From: Clostridium oryzae
Lineage (GTDB): Bacteria > Bacillota > Clostridia > Clostridiales > Clostridiaceae
NCBI RefSeq assembly: GCF_002029235.1
Contig: NZ_MZGV01000017.1
Coordinates: 20,194 to 84,193 of the forward strand
Reading direction: 5' to 3'
Length of the DNA stretch: 64,000 nt
Made by a program: the position numbers and the translations under genes. Under the pieces are notes generated by a model. The model saw only the letters and a program-made list of their open reading frames with translations. It searched no databases and was not told where the DNA came from. Shown piece after piece: positions 53,645-62,704 of the stretch. The stretch's first letter is position 1, and each line of letters opens with the position of its first letter.

Positions 53645-54637
53645 TTACCACCTTGCAACAAAGCCGTCATATTCCTCATCTTCTGTAAAATACTTTTGCA
53701 GTTTATAAAGCTCCATTCTTATAAGTCTTTTATAAGAAACTTCTTTGTTGTGTTTAGGATGCTTTATCGTAGTCATCAGCTTGTTATTATATTCTGCTAT
53801 AAATTTCTTTTTTCCTGAGTCGGACAATAAAATGCCTTTAAACTGCTCCTCAAAATCATCTTCTCCTATTACTCTCTTATTCAAAAGTGAAAAAATACAT
53901 CTATCAACGATTATCGGCTTAAATATCTCTGCCATATCTAAATTTAACGTAAAACGTCTCATATTTGTTGAGTGTAGATAACCTATCCTTGGATCAAGCT
54001 GCGTCTGATATATTTCACTGAGCACAGTACTATACATAAGAGAATTTCCAAAACTTATCATAGCATTTATGTTATCCAGCGGTGGTCTTTTACTCCTTTT
54101 TATGAATCTGAACCCTACATTGTTTATAATCTTATTAAAACATGTATAATACATTTCTCTAATATTTCCTTCTGCAGCCATTAGAGTTTCTATGTCCTGA
54201 GTATCCTCCATCTCTGCTGATCTTTCTGAAATCCACTTTATTTCTTCTTCAAGTTCTGAACCTCTGCTGTTGTAGTATTTCAACACAACTATAATATTTG
54301 CTATAGCAGTTTCTATTATATTTTTTGCGGTTCTAAGCCGTTTATCAAAATCTAAATAATATTCACTCTGCTTCAAAATCACATAGCCAGAATTAAGATG
54401 TTCTCTAGGATAAAACGTTCCTGTATAGTAACCATAGTAATTAAAGAAGTGAATTGTTATCTCTTTTTCTGATGCAAATTCTAAGAATCTCTTGTTTAAT
54501 TCCACCTCACCAAACACATAAATAGCATTTGTTTCTTCAACAGGTATGTACTTTTTACCTTCACTGCTCTCAAAATACAGAGTGTTATCCTTCCTTTTAA
54601 GAACTCCATCATTGAATATAAATATATCCCTTTTCAT
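53645..54637 (-). CDS. cas1: CRISPR integrase Cas1 (type I-B)
   Basis: 330 residues. N-terminal beta domain (VFGEVELNKRFLEFASEKEITIHFFNYYGYYTGTFYPRE), then the catalytic helical domain: Glu in EGNIREMYY, His in GYLHSTNMRRFTLNLDMAEIFKP and Asp/Glu in the same stretch. SFGNSLMYS is also typical. Length and LNxGY-like motif match Cas1 of type I-B. 74 bases separate it from cas2. Confidence 0.97.
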   Translation of the reverse strand: MKRDIFIFNDGVLKRKDNTLYFESSEGKKYIPVEETNAIYVFGEVELNKRFLEFASEKEITIHFFNYYGYYTGTFYPREHLNSGYVILKQSEYYLDFDKRLRTAKNIIETAIANIIVVLKYYNSRGSELEEEIKWISERSAEMEDTQDIETLMAAEGNIREMYYTCFNKIINNVGFRFIKRSKRPPLDNINAMISFGNSLMYSTVLSEIYQTQLDPRIGYLHSTNMRRFTLNLDMAEIFKPIIVDRCIFSLLNKRVIGEDDFEEQFKGILLSDSGKKKFIAEYNNKLMTTIKHPKHNKEVSYKRLIRMELYKLQKYFTEDEEYDGFVARW

Positions 54638-54666
54638 CTATCACCAATTCCTTTCAAAGTTCCTTA

Positions 54667-55158
54667 TTATGAATAGCAGTACTCTCTATATCCGCAATTC
54701 TTACAGTAGCCTATCCTTTTTATTTTAGGCGGCTTCATGCAAGTACAGATTTTCTCTATATTTTGCTCCATTTCGAGCAGTGCTTTTTCAGCGTCTTCAT
54801 TTAATATAACTTCTTCTCTTTTTCTTTCCTGTGGATAAAGCAACATTCCTTTTGCATTTATTCCTGCCATTTTAAGCACTCTTAAATAGAACATTAGCTG
54901 CCACTTTGAAGCCTCTGAATACTTTGATGTCTTTTTAGTCTCTCCAATAGTTAATCCCTGTTTTGAATCCAATATCACGTCAAATTTTACATTTCCAAAA
55001 GATATCTCCTTGTCCTTCCTTTTATAACTGTGCTCATGAATGAATCTACCTATATCTATGTTTTCATCCTGCTGGTCAGGCACTATTTTTCTAGACATAA
55101 GCCACAATTCTCGAGTGCAGATATTATAGTACCAAAAATATGTTCCGTTTATATCCAT
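54667..55158 (-). CDS. cas4: CRISPR nuclease Cas4
   Basis: 163 residues. RecB-like nuclease with an iron-sulfur cluster: first Cys in YNICTREL, last cluster in CTCMKPPKIKRIGYC then CGYREYC. The motif FDVILDSKQGLTIGETKKTSKYSEASKWQL carries the catalytic D, E and K residues. Trims prespacers and helps choose PAM and orientation. Between cas3 and cas1. Confidence 0.95.
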   Translation of the reverse strand: MDINGTYFWYYNICTRELWLMSRKIVPDQQDENIDIGRFIHEHSYKRKDKEISFGNVKFDVILDSKQGLTIGETKKTSKYSEASKWQLMFYLRVLKMAGINAKGMLLYPQERKREEVILNEDAEKALLEMEQNIEKICTCMKPPKIKRIGYCKNCGYREYCYS

Positions 55159-55181
55159 AAAATCAACTCCACACCTGTATT

Positions 55182-57512
55182 TTAAAATACGAGATAATCA
55201 TCTTCACTGCGTTTAAATCCTGTAGTTTTGTCATAATAACTATCACAGGCCTCTTCAGACATATTTAAAAGCACTGTAGTTTTATCTGAAGATACCCTAT
55301 CCTTCACTATTCTTATAGGAAGTGAGAGCGTATATTCATTTATATTTCTCCTCATATTAAGAAGCTTTTCCATACGTTCTTCGCTTTCCTTTTCAGACAT
55401 AGTTTTAATAAATTCCTGATATATCTCCTCTGCTTCCTCACAGCAGCGCATAAAAACATCCACATAATTGCTTTTTTCCTTTATTAGTGAAAACTTATCA
55501 AGGCTGTATTCCCATTTCATGTTTTCATCTGTAAAAACAAGTTTGTTGAGTGAATCTATAAAACCTTTAGAGGCATCATCATTTTTACATTCAGTAACTT
55601 GTGTAAAATACTCTTTTATGAGTTCAAGATAATTGTTCTCTGGTATGCTAACCTTATTTTTTAGAAGTTCCTCAGTTATATTAATGGAACTGTGCCCGTA
55701 AACTAGATTTGAAAAATATTTTTCACTCTCGCTTTTCATCATATATATGCAGACTTTTCCTCTTGAGGACTGCTTGCTGTTGCGATTGCACCTGCCTGCA
55801 GCCTGAATTATGCTATCTATAGGCGCAATATCTCTTATTACCACATCAAAATCAAAATCCACTCCTGCCTCTACCACTTGTGTAGAAACAAGTATAGGTT
55901 TTTCACCTAATGAAAGAGCTGAAGAAACCTTGTCTATTACTTCCTTCCTATGCTTTGGAATTAAATTGGTAGATAGATAATATACCTCTCTGCCTACATC
56001 CTTCAGCTGATTATATATCTCCAATGACTGGTTTATCGTATTGCATATAATAAGGTATGATTTCTGTTCCATTTGCTCTATGAATTCTTCAGCAAACTCA
56101 TTTATCGTTACAGGTTGTAATCTAGGAATAATTTCTGTCCTGTCAAACATTTGGAAATATCTTTCATAACTATTTAAAAGCTCACAAGCGTCCTTTAATA
56201 TCAACGGTTTTGTAGCCGTCATCATTATAACTCTACAGTTCAGCTTATCCGCCGCAGCTCTTAGAACATAATCCACAAGGCTGTAATATTCTATGTCTAT
56301 CGCCTGAACTTCATCTAACAAAATTATTGAATTTTCAAAGGCATTAAACTTCTTGAGCATTCTATTGCTGTTTCCGATAAGTGTCTGAAGCAGTTGTACA
56401 AATGTGGTTATAACTATACCGCTGCTCCAATTTTCCAAAAGGAGCTTACTTTGGCTTACGCTGTAATCTTCGAATTCATCATCATACTCCAGCTGTGCCA
56501 TGCTATGATGTTTTATTATATACTTGCTCCTGTTTACTACAAAATCTTCAACATGTTTAAATAATTTTTCCACTACATTAAAGTTTTGATCTATTATAGA
56601 TGTAAAAGGAAGCGCATAAATTATTCTTCTTCCATCTCCCAGCAGCTCTTTTAACTTCAATGCTGCAAAGAATCCCGAATACGTCTTTCCCGTCCCTGTA
56701 GGCGCGCTAATCGAAAATATCTTGTTATCCTTATAAACTTTCTCAAGGTTATCTTGTATCGATAAAAATATTTCCTTTCTTATATTGTTGAGCTTACTAT
56801 TGTCTGCTCCTTTTAGCTTATCTTCTCTAGCCAAATTTAAGTTTTCAAACACTGCATACTTTTCTTCAGGTATTTTTGTATTGGATGCACTAAGCTTATC
56901 TGCCCCTATAAGTGCTGAATACATAAACTGACTCTGAAAATACACCTCTGGTTCTTCAAGTTTTCTTAAATTTACATATTCCATCCGCTTAAGTTTCTTT
57001 AAAAGTCCTGGCAAATCGGCCCCATCTATAAACTCATTAAAATATCTTTCATAGCCTAAAGCTCTGTAGTCCTCAACTATCTCATTCCTGTTGTTTTTTA
57101 TATTCTCAATCTGTTTCTGTGCTATTGTAACCTTCTCGAAAAGATCACTATCCATTATCTTATAAAGTCCCTGCCTCAAATTAACCGGTAAATCCTCCGC
57201 TGCATATTTAAGATTTCCGTGGTGATGCAATATATCGTTATAAATAATTAAGGGCAGAAGTGACTCCTGCCCATATTTTTCCATAGCTATATAAGCAGAG
57301 AACATCGCTGATATAAAACCATGGTTTGCATATTTGTTTTTCTTTTTATCCTTAAGATACGTTTGAAAGTAGGTAGTATATTTTCCAAAATCATGGCAGC
57401 AGCACATTATATCTAAAGGTTCATCATATTTGTCCTTTGCCAGAAATCTTGCATTTTGTCTTACTTCCTCAAGATGCCTCAGCATAGTCTTATCTTCATG
57501 AGAATTAAACAT
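55182..57512 (-). CDS. cas3: CRISPR helicase-nuclease Cas3 (HD fused)
   Basis: 776 residues. N-terminal HD nuclease (CCCHDFGKYTTYFQTYL, then HHHGNL), SF2 helicase with Walker A SAPTGTGKTYSGFFAAL (near 270), DEVQ box in LLDEVQAID, motif III MMTATKP, motif V/VI VSTQVVEAGVDFDFDVVIRDIAPIDSIIQAAGRCNR. Degrades DNA recognised by Cascade. GGTGG ahead of the start. Confidence 0.96.
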   Translation of the reverse strand: MFNSHEDKTMLRHLEEVRQNARFLAKDKYDEPLDIMCCCHDFGKYTTYFQTYLKDKKKNKYANHGFISAMFSAYIAMEKYGQESLLPLIIYNDILHHHGNLKYAAEDLPVNLRQGLYKIMDSDLFEKVTIAQKQIENIKNNRNEIVEDYRALGYERYFNEFIDGADLPGLLKKLKRMEYVNLRKLEEPEVYFQSQFMYSALIGADKLSASNTKIPEEKYAVFENLNLAREDKLKGADNSKLNNIRKEIFLSIQDNLEKVYKDNKIFSISAPTGTGKTYSGFFAALKLKELLGDGRRIIYALPFTSIIDQNFNVVEKLFKHVEDFVVNRSKYIIKHHSMAQLEYDDEFEDYSVSQSKLLLENWSSGIVITTFVQLLQTLIGNSNRMLKKFNAFENSIILLDEVQAIDIEYYSLVDYVLRAAADKLNCRVIMMTATKPLILKDACELLNSYERYFQMFDRTEIIPRLQPVTINEFAEEFIEQMEQKSYLIICNTINQSLEIYNQLKDVGREVYYLSTNLIPKHRKEVIDKVSSALSLGEKPILVSTQVVEAGVDFDFDVVIRDIAPIDSIIQAAGRCNRNSKQSSRGKVCIYMMKSESEKYFSNLVYGHSSINITEELLKNKVSIPENNYLELIKEYFTQVTECKNDDASKGFIDSLNKLVFTDENMKWEYSLDKFSLIKEKSNYVDVFMRCCEEAEEIYQEFIKTMSEKESEERMEKLLNMRRNINEYTLSLPIRIVKDRVSSDKTTVLLNMSEEACDSYYDKTTGFKRSEDDYLVF

Positions 57513-57528
57513 ATATACCCACCACCAA

Positions 57529-58272
57529 TCACATAAACACTATATTTTCTTCATGAGCACTGCAATCTGCTTCATATTTTACTTTATATATGTCTGCAGA
57601 AAGTTTCATTTTTATTGTCTTTCCTTCATCTTCGAAGATATATGAATTTATACTTTTTATATATCTATCCTGCATAAAATCCCGCGGCATCTTCTCTCTC
57701 ATAAGATTTATCTCTGAATTATACACGTCTATGCCGCCTTCTACTATATACCTGCTATCAACCGCAGTCGCTATGCTGGCTGCTGTCTTCGAAGTAAAAA
57801 TTTCTGCTGCTGATGAACCTATATATTCTATGCTGCAATTGAAACTGGCCGCTCCCATATACGGTGCAAAATAATATTTTTTCTCCTTAAGTCTTCTTTC
57901 CAGTTCCTGCATTATATTCTCATTCTGATGAGAAAAATAGATTCTATAAATTACGCCCCTGTCTCCTGTTAATATCTCGAAGGGAATCTGTGTATGCTTC
58001 TTTGGATCTACGACTTCTTTAGAGTTTTTAGCAAACATATAGTTCACAGTATGAAGCATTTTTCTCGTAGCACCACATTTTTTAATTGCTATTTTGCAGT
58101 TATCGCTGCTGAAGGTTTCATAGTAACTGTCTCTTTCATATCCTAAAACAGTAGCTATAATTCCACATATAGTAGTCCTCGGCGGAATAGAATAAGTGAG
58201 AGAAGATGAATTGGTATAATATTTTCTAAAATGAGCAAATTTTCCTCTTATATCAAACACCAGTACATTCAT
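57529..58272 (-). CDS. cas5: Cascade subunit Cas5 (type I-B)
   Basis: 247 residues. The N-terminal RAMP fold VLVFDIRGKFAHFRKYYTNSSSLTYSIPPRTTICGIIATVLGYERDSYYE is typical of Cas5h/Cas5b. Caps the 5' handle of crRNA. Between cas7 and cas3, spacing 9 and 16 bases. Confidence 0.94.
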   Translation of the reverse strand: MNVLVFDIRGKFAHFRKYYTNSSSLTYSIPPRTTICGIIATVLGYERDSYYETFSSDNCKIAIKKCGATRKMLHTVNYMFAKNSKEVVDPKKHTQIPFEILTGDRGVIYRIYFSHQNENIMQELERRLKEKKYYFAPYMGAASFNCSIEYIGSSAAEIFTSKTAASIATAVDSRYIVEGGIDVYNSEINLMREKMPRDFMQDRYIKSINSYIFEDEGKTIKMKLSADIYKVKYEADCSAHEENIVFM

Positions 58273-58281
58273 ATTCTCACC

Positions 58282-59160
58282 CTACTTTACTTCAACCAGT
58301 GTAAAATCTCCAAAAGCTTCATTAAAAGTCGCTTTCTCTCCATTCACCTGGAGTTCCAACTTATCATCGTAGAAATAGTACATAGCTTCAATCCTTTCAG
58401 CATTCTTAACAAGGAAATTTCGAAGTTCAGTTACGTCAAGGGCACATTCCTTTATATCTCTTATACTCTCTTCTTCCTGCTGAAATTTTATGTAATCTCT
58501 CATATCCCCAAGTATCGTCTCATCGTCCTTATACTGAACCCTCATATAAAGTCGTGGATGCTGGCCTATCTTGCTTCTTGTACATTGCTCTGGTATAGCA
58601 TACCTCATAGCCTTATCTAGTAAGTTTACATCTTCCTCTGAAAGCTTCACCTTCTCAGCTCTCTTTCCGCTTATAACTCCTGAAAATGCTATAAAGGAAT
58701 ACTTAACCCTATAGTCCTTACCAATAGAACCTTGATTATTCCCCTCCTTCGAAGTAAAATGAGAAGTAATGCTTGTCTCAAGCAATTCTACTTTATTAAG
58801 TGAATAACCCCAATTAAACTGAATTGGTCCTGTAAAATTTTTATTGTCACCTTTAAAAGGTATCGTAGCTCCAAACATTCTTACATCTATGAGCTTATCT
58901 AAAATAGTATCTGTATCATTACTTTCTAATGCCTTTATCCTCTGTTCTGCAGTGACAGGTTTATCATCTATCCCCTGCACAAACAGAGAATATCCCTTGT
59001 CCATAAGATAATCCCTCACATATCTCTTAAGTCTAAGATCAGATACAAGGTTTATTTCTCTCTCATAGTCCATCCTTGGTCTGTTTTCCTCGTCTGGATC
59101 ACCATTGGGATTGCTCAATTTTGCATCATAAATATATAATATTTCACTATTTTTCATCAT
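58282..59160 (-). CDS. cas7: Cascade backbone Cas7 (Csh2 type)
   Basis: 292 residues from MMKNSEIL, 6 bases after GGAGG; a start four codons upstream lies within that site. EILYIYDAKLSNPNGDPDEENRPRMD is the Csh2/Cas7 signature, with RLKRYVRDYL and a later SLNKVELLETSITSHF. Several copies coat the crRNA spacer. Overlaps the cas8b end by 14 bases. Confidence 0.94.
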   Translation of the reverse strand: MMKNSEILYIYDAKLSNPNGDPDEENRPRMDYEREINLVSDLRLKRYVRDYLMDKGYSLFVQGIDDKPVTAEQRIKALESNDTDTILDKLIDVRMFGATIPFKGDNKNFTGPIQFNWGYSLNKVELLETSITSHFTSKEGNNQGSIGKDYRVKYSFIAFSGVISGKRAEKVKLSEEDVNLLDKAMRYAIPEQCTRSKIGQHPRLYMRVQYKDDETILGDMRDYIKFQQEEESIRDIKECALDVTELRNFLVKNAERIEAMYYFYDDKLELQVNGEKATFNEAFGDFTLVEVK

Positions 59161-61096
59161 TGTTACCTCCATCCTTCTTAATACTTAACTTGTGTTTTAT
59201 TGCAGCATAACCATAGCCCGAAAGTATATAATAAAGATTCTCTTGTTTGTTGCAGCTCCAGTCACTGTTTATATGCTTGTCCATAAGCATTCTACACTCG
59301 CCAAACACATTTTCGTAATACACTCTTATCTTCTCCTCATCAAGCTTACCCAATACCTGCGAAGATAAGCTCTTAAGCCGTGCTCTATCAATCCCTGCAT
59401 AATTAAGTTTATTTAGAATAGGTTTTTTACCTTCAACACTCCTCTTACGTTGAGAATTACCAATCTCGCCTATAAGATACCCAAGCAAAAACAGTGCTGC
59501 CTCCTGCTCTGTATACTTCATCTCCTGCATATAAAGCTTTAAATTTTCATTCACATTAAGCTCTGAATAATCCACCGCTTTCCCCTCCTTTATGCACTTT
59601 AAATATTGAAGAAACTTTATAAAAAGTTCTCCATTCACTATAATAGATTCAATGCTATTCTTGCTTATGTTATATCCATCTTCATCAAAGTATTTAATCT
59701 TACAGCATTTTATTATATCTTCAATAACCGCCTTCTTATTTATATTTCTTCCGCACAATATATCTTCATATCTATCTAATAACCGCTTATACTGAGTGGA
59801 TTGTCCATCGCTTATCCTTATAGGAATTAAATAGTACACAGAATTGAGGTCTATCTTATAATAAAATTGTTCTCCATATATAGACTTTCCGAATTCTTCT
59901 GTATAATATTCCGCCTCGAGGATTCTATTGAACATAGATGGATTTATATCTTTAATAAATTTCTGAACTTTAGTTGCTTTCTGATTTTTCTTGTAGAATA
60001 TAAAGTTGAGTAGAAAATAAGCATCTCTATTTGCTTCTGTTAATGAATTTTCTATCTCTATTTTGAGATTCTTTATGCTTTCGTAGCTTTTCACTGTATT
60101 GAATGATTTGATAATTTGATTTGTCTTTCGTTGAAGTTCATCAGAAGTCATTGGACTTCCAACTATGAAATGAGGTACAATATACAACGTAAATCCGGCC
60201 ATTCTTGTATTTAAATGGTTCATGACATACTTCTCTGCCGCCAGAATTTTTTTTATGCAATTCTGACACAGCATCATGCTCTTACCAAAATTAGCTTTGT
60301 TAAAATCATTAAAAAATGTGATTTTATCAGTAATGTAAAACTTTATATCTGTTTGGATTTCAGCAGTTAAATCCTCACTACTTCCACACCCAGAGCAATA
60401 ATGTTTTACTGATGTCTTATTAGGTTTAGTAACTTCTCTTTCCTTCCTTATCGCTTCCCTGTACTCAGGAAAGTCACAAAGAGGCACACCATCTATTAGA
60501 ATTGTATATAATGAAATTTCCTTGTCCTTTATCTTATGAATCTCATTTAAATAATCTATAAAAAGTTTCTTACATTTCTCGCCAAGCTTCTTTTTAAATG
60601 CTTTATCAACCTGATTGCTGCCCTGGAGATCAGAAATTTCATTTAAAACCGCTTCTGCAGAAACAGTTTTTCCTCCAGCCTTTTCTAAGTCCAGAATATA
60701 TCGGTTTTTAGGACTGCTAAACTCTTCTCCAAAATCTATATAGAATTTTTCCTTCATAAAGGCCAATTTATGCCCAAGATCTCCCTTAAAATTCTTATTG
60801 CTAAGATTAACTACAGTCTCTGTTATATGATAAGAAAGATTTGATGCAGTTGAATACCACTGCCTTGATGCAGCTCCCGGTGCAGAACCTATATAGAGAT
60901 ATTTTTTAGAAGTAGCTTCATTCATCTCTTCATTTGTATCTATTATGATTCTCTCATTTGTAGTATCAAAGTTTAACTTAAGCACATGCTGATTTCTGCC
61001 CTTACTATCTGTTACTGCAGCTTCCTTCACAAGACTTTCTACAAAGTCACTGCCCTGAAGTATCGCAGTTCCAATTTGAAGCATAGCTTCCTGCAT
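59147..61096 (-). CDS. cas8b: Cascade large subunit Cas8b (Csh1/TM1802 type)
   Basis: 649 residues. KKYLYIGSAPGAASRQWYSTASNLSYHI near 67-95 is typical of Csh1. A zinc finger is formed by CSGCGSS (near 233) and MLCQNCIKKI (near 275). Recognises the PAM and recruits Cas3. A separately encoded small subunit is not seen; in type I-B it can be made from an internal start in cas8b. Confidence 0.93.
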   Translation of the reverse strand: MQEAMLQIGTAILQGSDFVESLVKEAAVTDSKGRNQHVLKLNFDTTNERIIIDTNEEMNEATSKKYLYIGSAPGAASRQWYSTASNLSYHITETVVNLSNKNFKGDLGHKLAFMKEKFYIDFGEEFSSPKNRYILDLEKAGGKTVSAEAVLNEISDLQGSNQVDKAFKKKLGEKCKKLFIDYLNEIHKIKDKEISLYTILIDGVPLCDFPEYREAIRKEREVTKPNKTSVKHYCSGCGSSEDLTAEIQTDIKFYITDKITFFNDFNKANFGKSMMLCQNCIKKILAAEKYVMNHLNTRMAGFTLYIVPHFIVGSPMTSDELQRKTNQIIKSFNTVKSYESIKNLKIEIENSLTEANRDAYFLLNFIFYKKNQKATKVQKFIKDINPSMFNRILEAEYYTEEFGKSIYGEQFYYKIDLNSVYYLIPIRISDGQSTQYKRLLDRYEDILCGRNINKKAVIEDIIKCCKIKYFDEDGYNISKNSIESIIVNGELFIKFLQYLKCIKEGKAVDYSELNVNENLKLYMQEMKYTEQEAALFLLGYLIGEIGNSQRKRSVEGKKPILNKLNYAGIDRARLKSLSSQVLGKLDEEKIRVYYENVFGECRMLMDKHINSDWSCNKQENLYYILSGYGYAAIKHKLSIKKDGGNNDEK

Positions 61097-61108
61097 ATAA
61101 CCACCCTC

Positions 61109-61846
61109 TTAACCACCAATTTCTACACAACCAAAACCTTGTCCATTTTTTGAGCCAAGCCCAGCATTATAAGCCATATTAAGCAATTCTTCCGAACCTT
61201 CTACAATAAACTCACCGCTCCAACCCTTTATAACAGTACCCTTGTAAACAACAGCACTCTCTCTAAGTTTAGGATTATTTATAGGCTTTATAGAAAATTC
61301 GTCATTTTCTGGTTCCTTTTCATAAGCTGCATTAAACTTGTTTATGAGATTCCTCCTAAGTATAGTTTCAAAATCTTTCTCCATAGGGCTATAGTAGTAT
61401 GTCTTCTTGCTGCCATCATGTTCAAAAGTACTGTATGCTACTATCGGAGACTTAGTGTATATCTTATCTCCACTCTTAAGTTTTTTATTGAAACATCTTA
61501 CCTCTTCCACTGATACTCTTTGATTTCGAATAAAAATTTCATCCTCTAAAATAACTTTATTCACTATGTAATTAAGAAACTTGTCATCAGAAGAACTTAC
61601 AATAAACTTGCCCTGATCAAAATAAGTAATAGTCTTGTTCTCCCTATTCATCCTAAAGGCACCTTCAAGTCTTGAAAAAGAGTACATCTTGTACCGCCTT
61701 TTGTTGTACTCATAGCCAGTATCATGGATGAATTTCTGATAATTCTCATCTCCAAGCCATTTAAGTATTATAGCCTGAAAGATATTATTGTACTGAATCG
61801 GCAGCACTAATTTGTCATCAAATTTAAGCATAATCTGTATTCGCAT
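61109..61846 (-). CDS. cas6: crRNA-processing endoribonuclease Cas6
   Basis: 245 residues with tandem RAMP folds. The C-terminal Gly-rich loop NAGLGSKNGQGFGCVEI is diagnostic. An early RRYKMYSFSRLEGAF stretch is usual in clostridial Cas6. Cuts the pre-crRNA in the repeat to leave the 8-base ATTGAAAC handle. First gene of the cas operon, with AGGGG ahead. Confidence 0.94.
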   Translation of the reverse strand: MRIQIMLKFDDKLVLPIQYNNIFQAIILKWLGDENYQKFIHDTGYEYNKRRYKMYSFSRLEGAFRMNRENKTITYFDQGKFIVSSSDDKFLNYIVNKVILEDEIFIRNQRVSVEEVRCFNKKLKSGDKIYTKSPIVAYSTFEHDGSKKTYYYSPMEKDFETILRRNLINKFNAAYEKEPENDEFSIKPINNPKLRESAVVYKGTVIKGWSGEFIVEGSEELLNMAYNAGLGSKNGQGFGCVEIGG

Positions 61847-61910
61847 AAAATCCCCTTTTGTCTACATATTGCGGTTCACTTTACTGTAATATACTAGTAT
61901 ATTTCTATAT

Positions 61911-61941
61911 ATTTTCTCAAATTCCTTCAAGATACTATAAC
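61911..61941 (-). repeat. Degenerate CRISPR repeat in the cas6 upstream region
   Basis: The minus strand reads GTTATAGTATCTTGAAGG, then AATTTGAGAA, which aligns with the array repeat at roughly three positions in four with small gaps, keeping GTT, ATAG, AAGGAATT and a GA-rich end. It ends about 65 bases before the cas6 ATG. This could be a pseudo-repeat of a crRNA-like regulator, or chance in AT-rich DNA. Confidence 0.4.
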
Positions 61942-62209
61942 TTTTTTAATTTTTTCGAGAATATGAAAAAGATGTGAAATTCTGAGATATGCATGGAGAG
62001 TTATATGTAAATCAAATATACTATTAATAAATGCATAACTAACTCTTGATTAATTATACCACAATATTCCACTTCATATCTATTTGTGATTATGATAACA
62101 TATTTATGCAAAGCATTTAATACCACAGAAGGATGGCTGTGGAGGTTTTGAATGTTTTTCCTCCTGTGCTATTGGTGAAGTTCATCATAGCTAAGGAGGT
62201 GGTATTGGA
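61942..62209. other. Intergenic region upstream of the cas operon
   Basis: AT-rich. It must hold the cas promoter: a minus-strand TATAAT (complement 62054-62059) and a TTTACA near 62008-62013 are candidates, none with a convincing partner. Nothing else recognised. Confidence 0.35.
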
Positions 62210-62380
62210 TTGATTATACTATTTGTGAAATTATTAAAATACGCAACAATCATATATATTGTTAGGTTAGTATTAACTCATAATCTTTTTGTAAATCGGT
62301 TAAAAATTAACATCAAGTTTTTAGGCCTTGATATAGAAGTTACGAGCAAAGAAAAAAGCACCCCATCCAACAAAGATTAA
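62210..62380 (+). CDS. Small membrane-anchored protein, hypothetical
   Basis: 56 residues beginning MIILFVKLLKYATIIYIVRL from TTG 62210, with AAGGAGG at 62193-62199. One N-terminal hydrophobic helix, then a short charged tail ending STPSNKD. Not recognised; the good ribosome site and terminator at 62444 support expression. It may be phage-derived or a small defence-linked protein, neither shown. Confidence 0.5.
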   Translation: MIILFVKLLKYATIIYIVRLVLTHNLFVNRLKINIKFLGLDIEVTSKEKSTPSNKD

Positions 62381-62443
62381 GTGCATTTTTCTATAACCCA
62401 ATATTAAAACTAATAGCCCTAAAACAAAAAAACATTCTAGGTT

Positions 62444-62470
62444 ATGCTTAGTGTTACCAGCACTAAGCAT
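62444..62470. terminator. Hairpin between the small gene and the solo CRISPR repeat
   Basis: ATGCTTAGTG (62444-62453) and CACTAAGCAT (62461-62470) pair perfectly. T-rich on both sides, so it could end the small gene (plus strand) and the solo leader transcript (minus strand). Confidence 0.6.
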
Positions 62471-62525
62471 TTCTTATCTCTATTATATCAAATTTTTTAT
62501 AAAAATAAACATCATTTTTCAATGT

Positions 62526-62550
62526 AATTCCTTATAGGTATTCTATAAAC
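62526..62550 (-). repeat. Solo CRISPR repeat with altered 3' end
   Basis: Twenty-five bases identical to the array repeat (GTTTATAG through GGAATT on the minus strand). Beyond them comes ACATTGAAAAATG instead of GAAAC, as if five bases were inserted before a retained ATTGAAA handle. It touches a full leader with promoter. No second repeat follows. Confidence 0.85.
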
Positions 62551-62700
62551 CTTCCAACTCCCATTATATCAGGGCTTGTTATTTTGTCAATTTGTTACTG
62601 TTTTATTAACAAAACTAGCAAACCTCCTAGCTGGCTCATTATAAATTTCGTCGACCTCCCGCTGTTTTTGCACTACTGGAGGTCGACGAAAAATTAAAGT
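62551..62700 (-). promoter_or_regulatory. Second CRISPR leader without an array
   Basis: Aligns along its length with 53145-53306. Minus strand TTGACA (complement 62585-62590), 16 bases, TATAAT (62563-62568), the same promoter as the active leader. A perfect 14-bp hairpin TTTCGTCGACCTCC/GGAGGTCGACGAAA lies at the far end. Confidence 0.85.
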
Positions 62701-62704
62701 GCCT

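Noticed and set aside
59147..61096. Cas8b zinc-finger protein as a separate novel system
   Set aside because: Length, motifs and position are those of ordinary Csh1/Cas8b.
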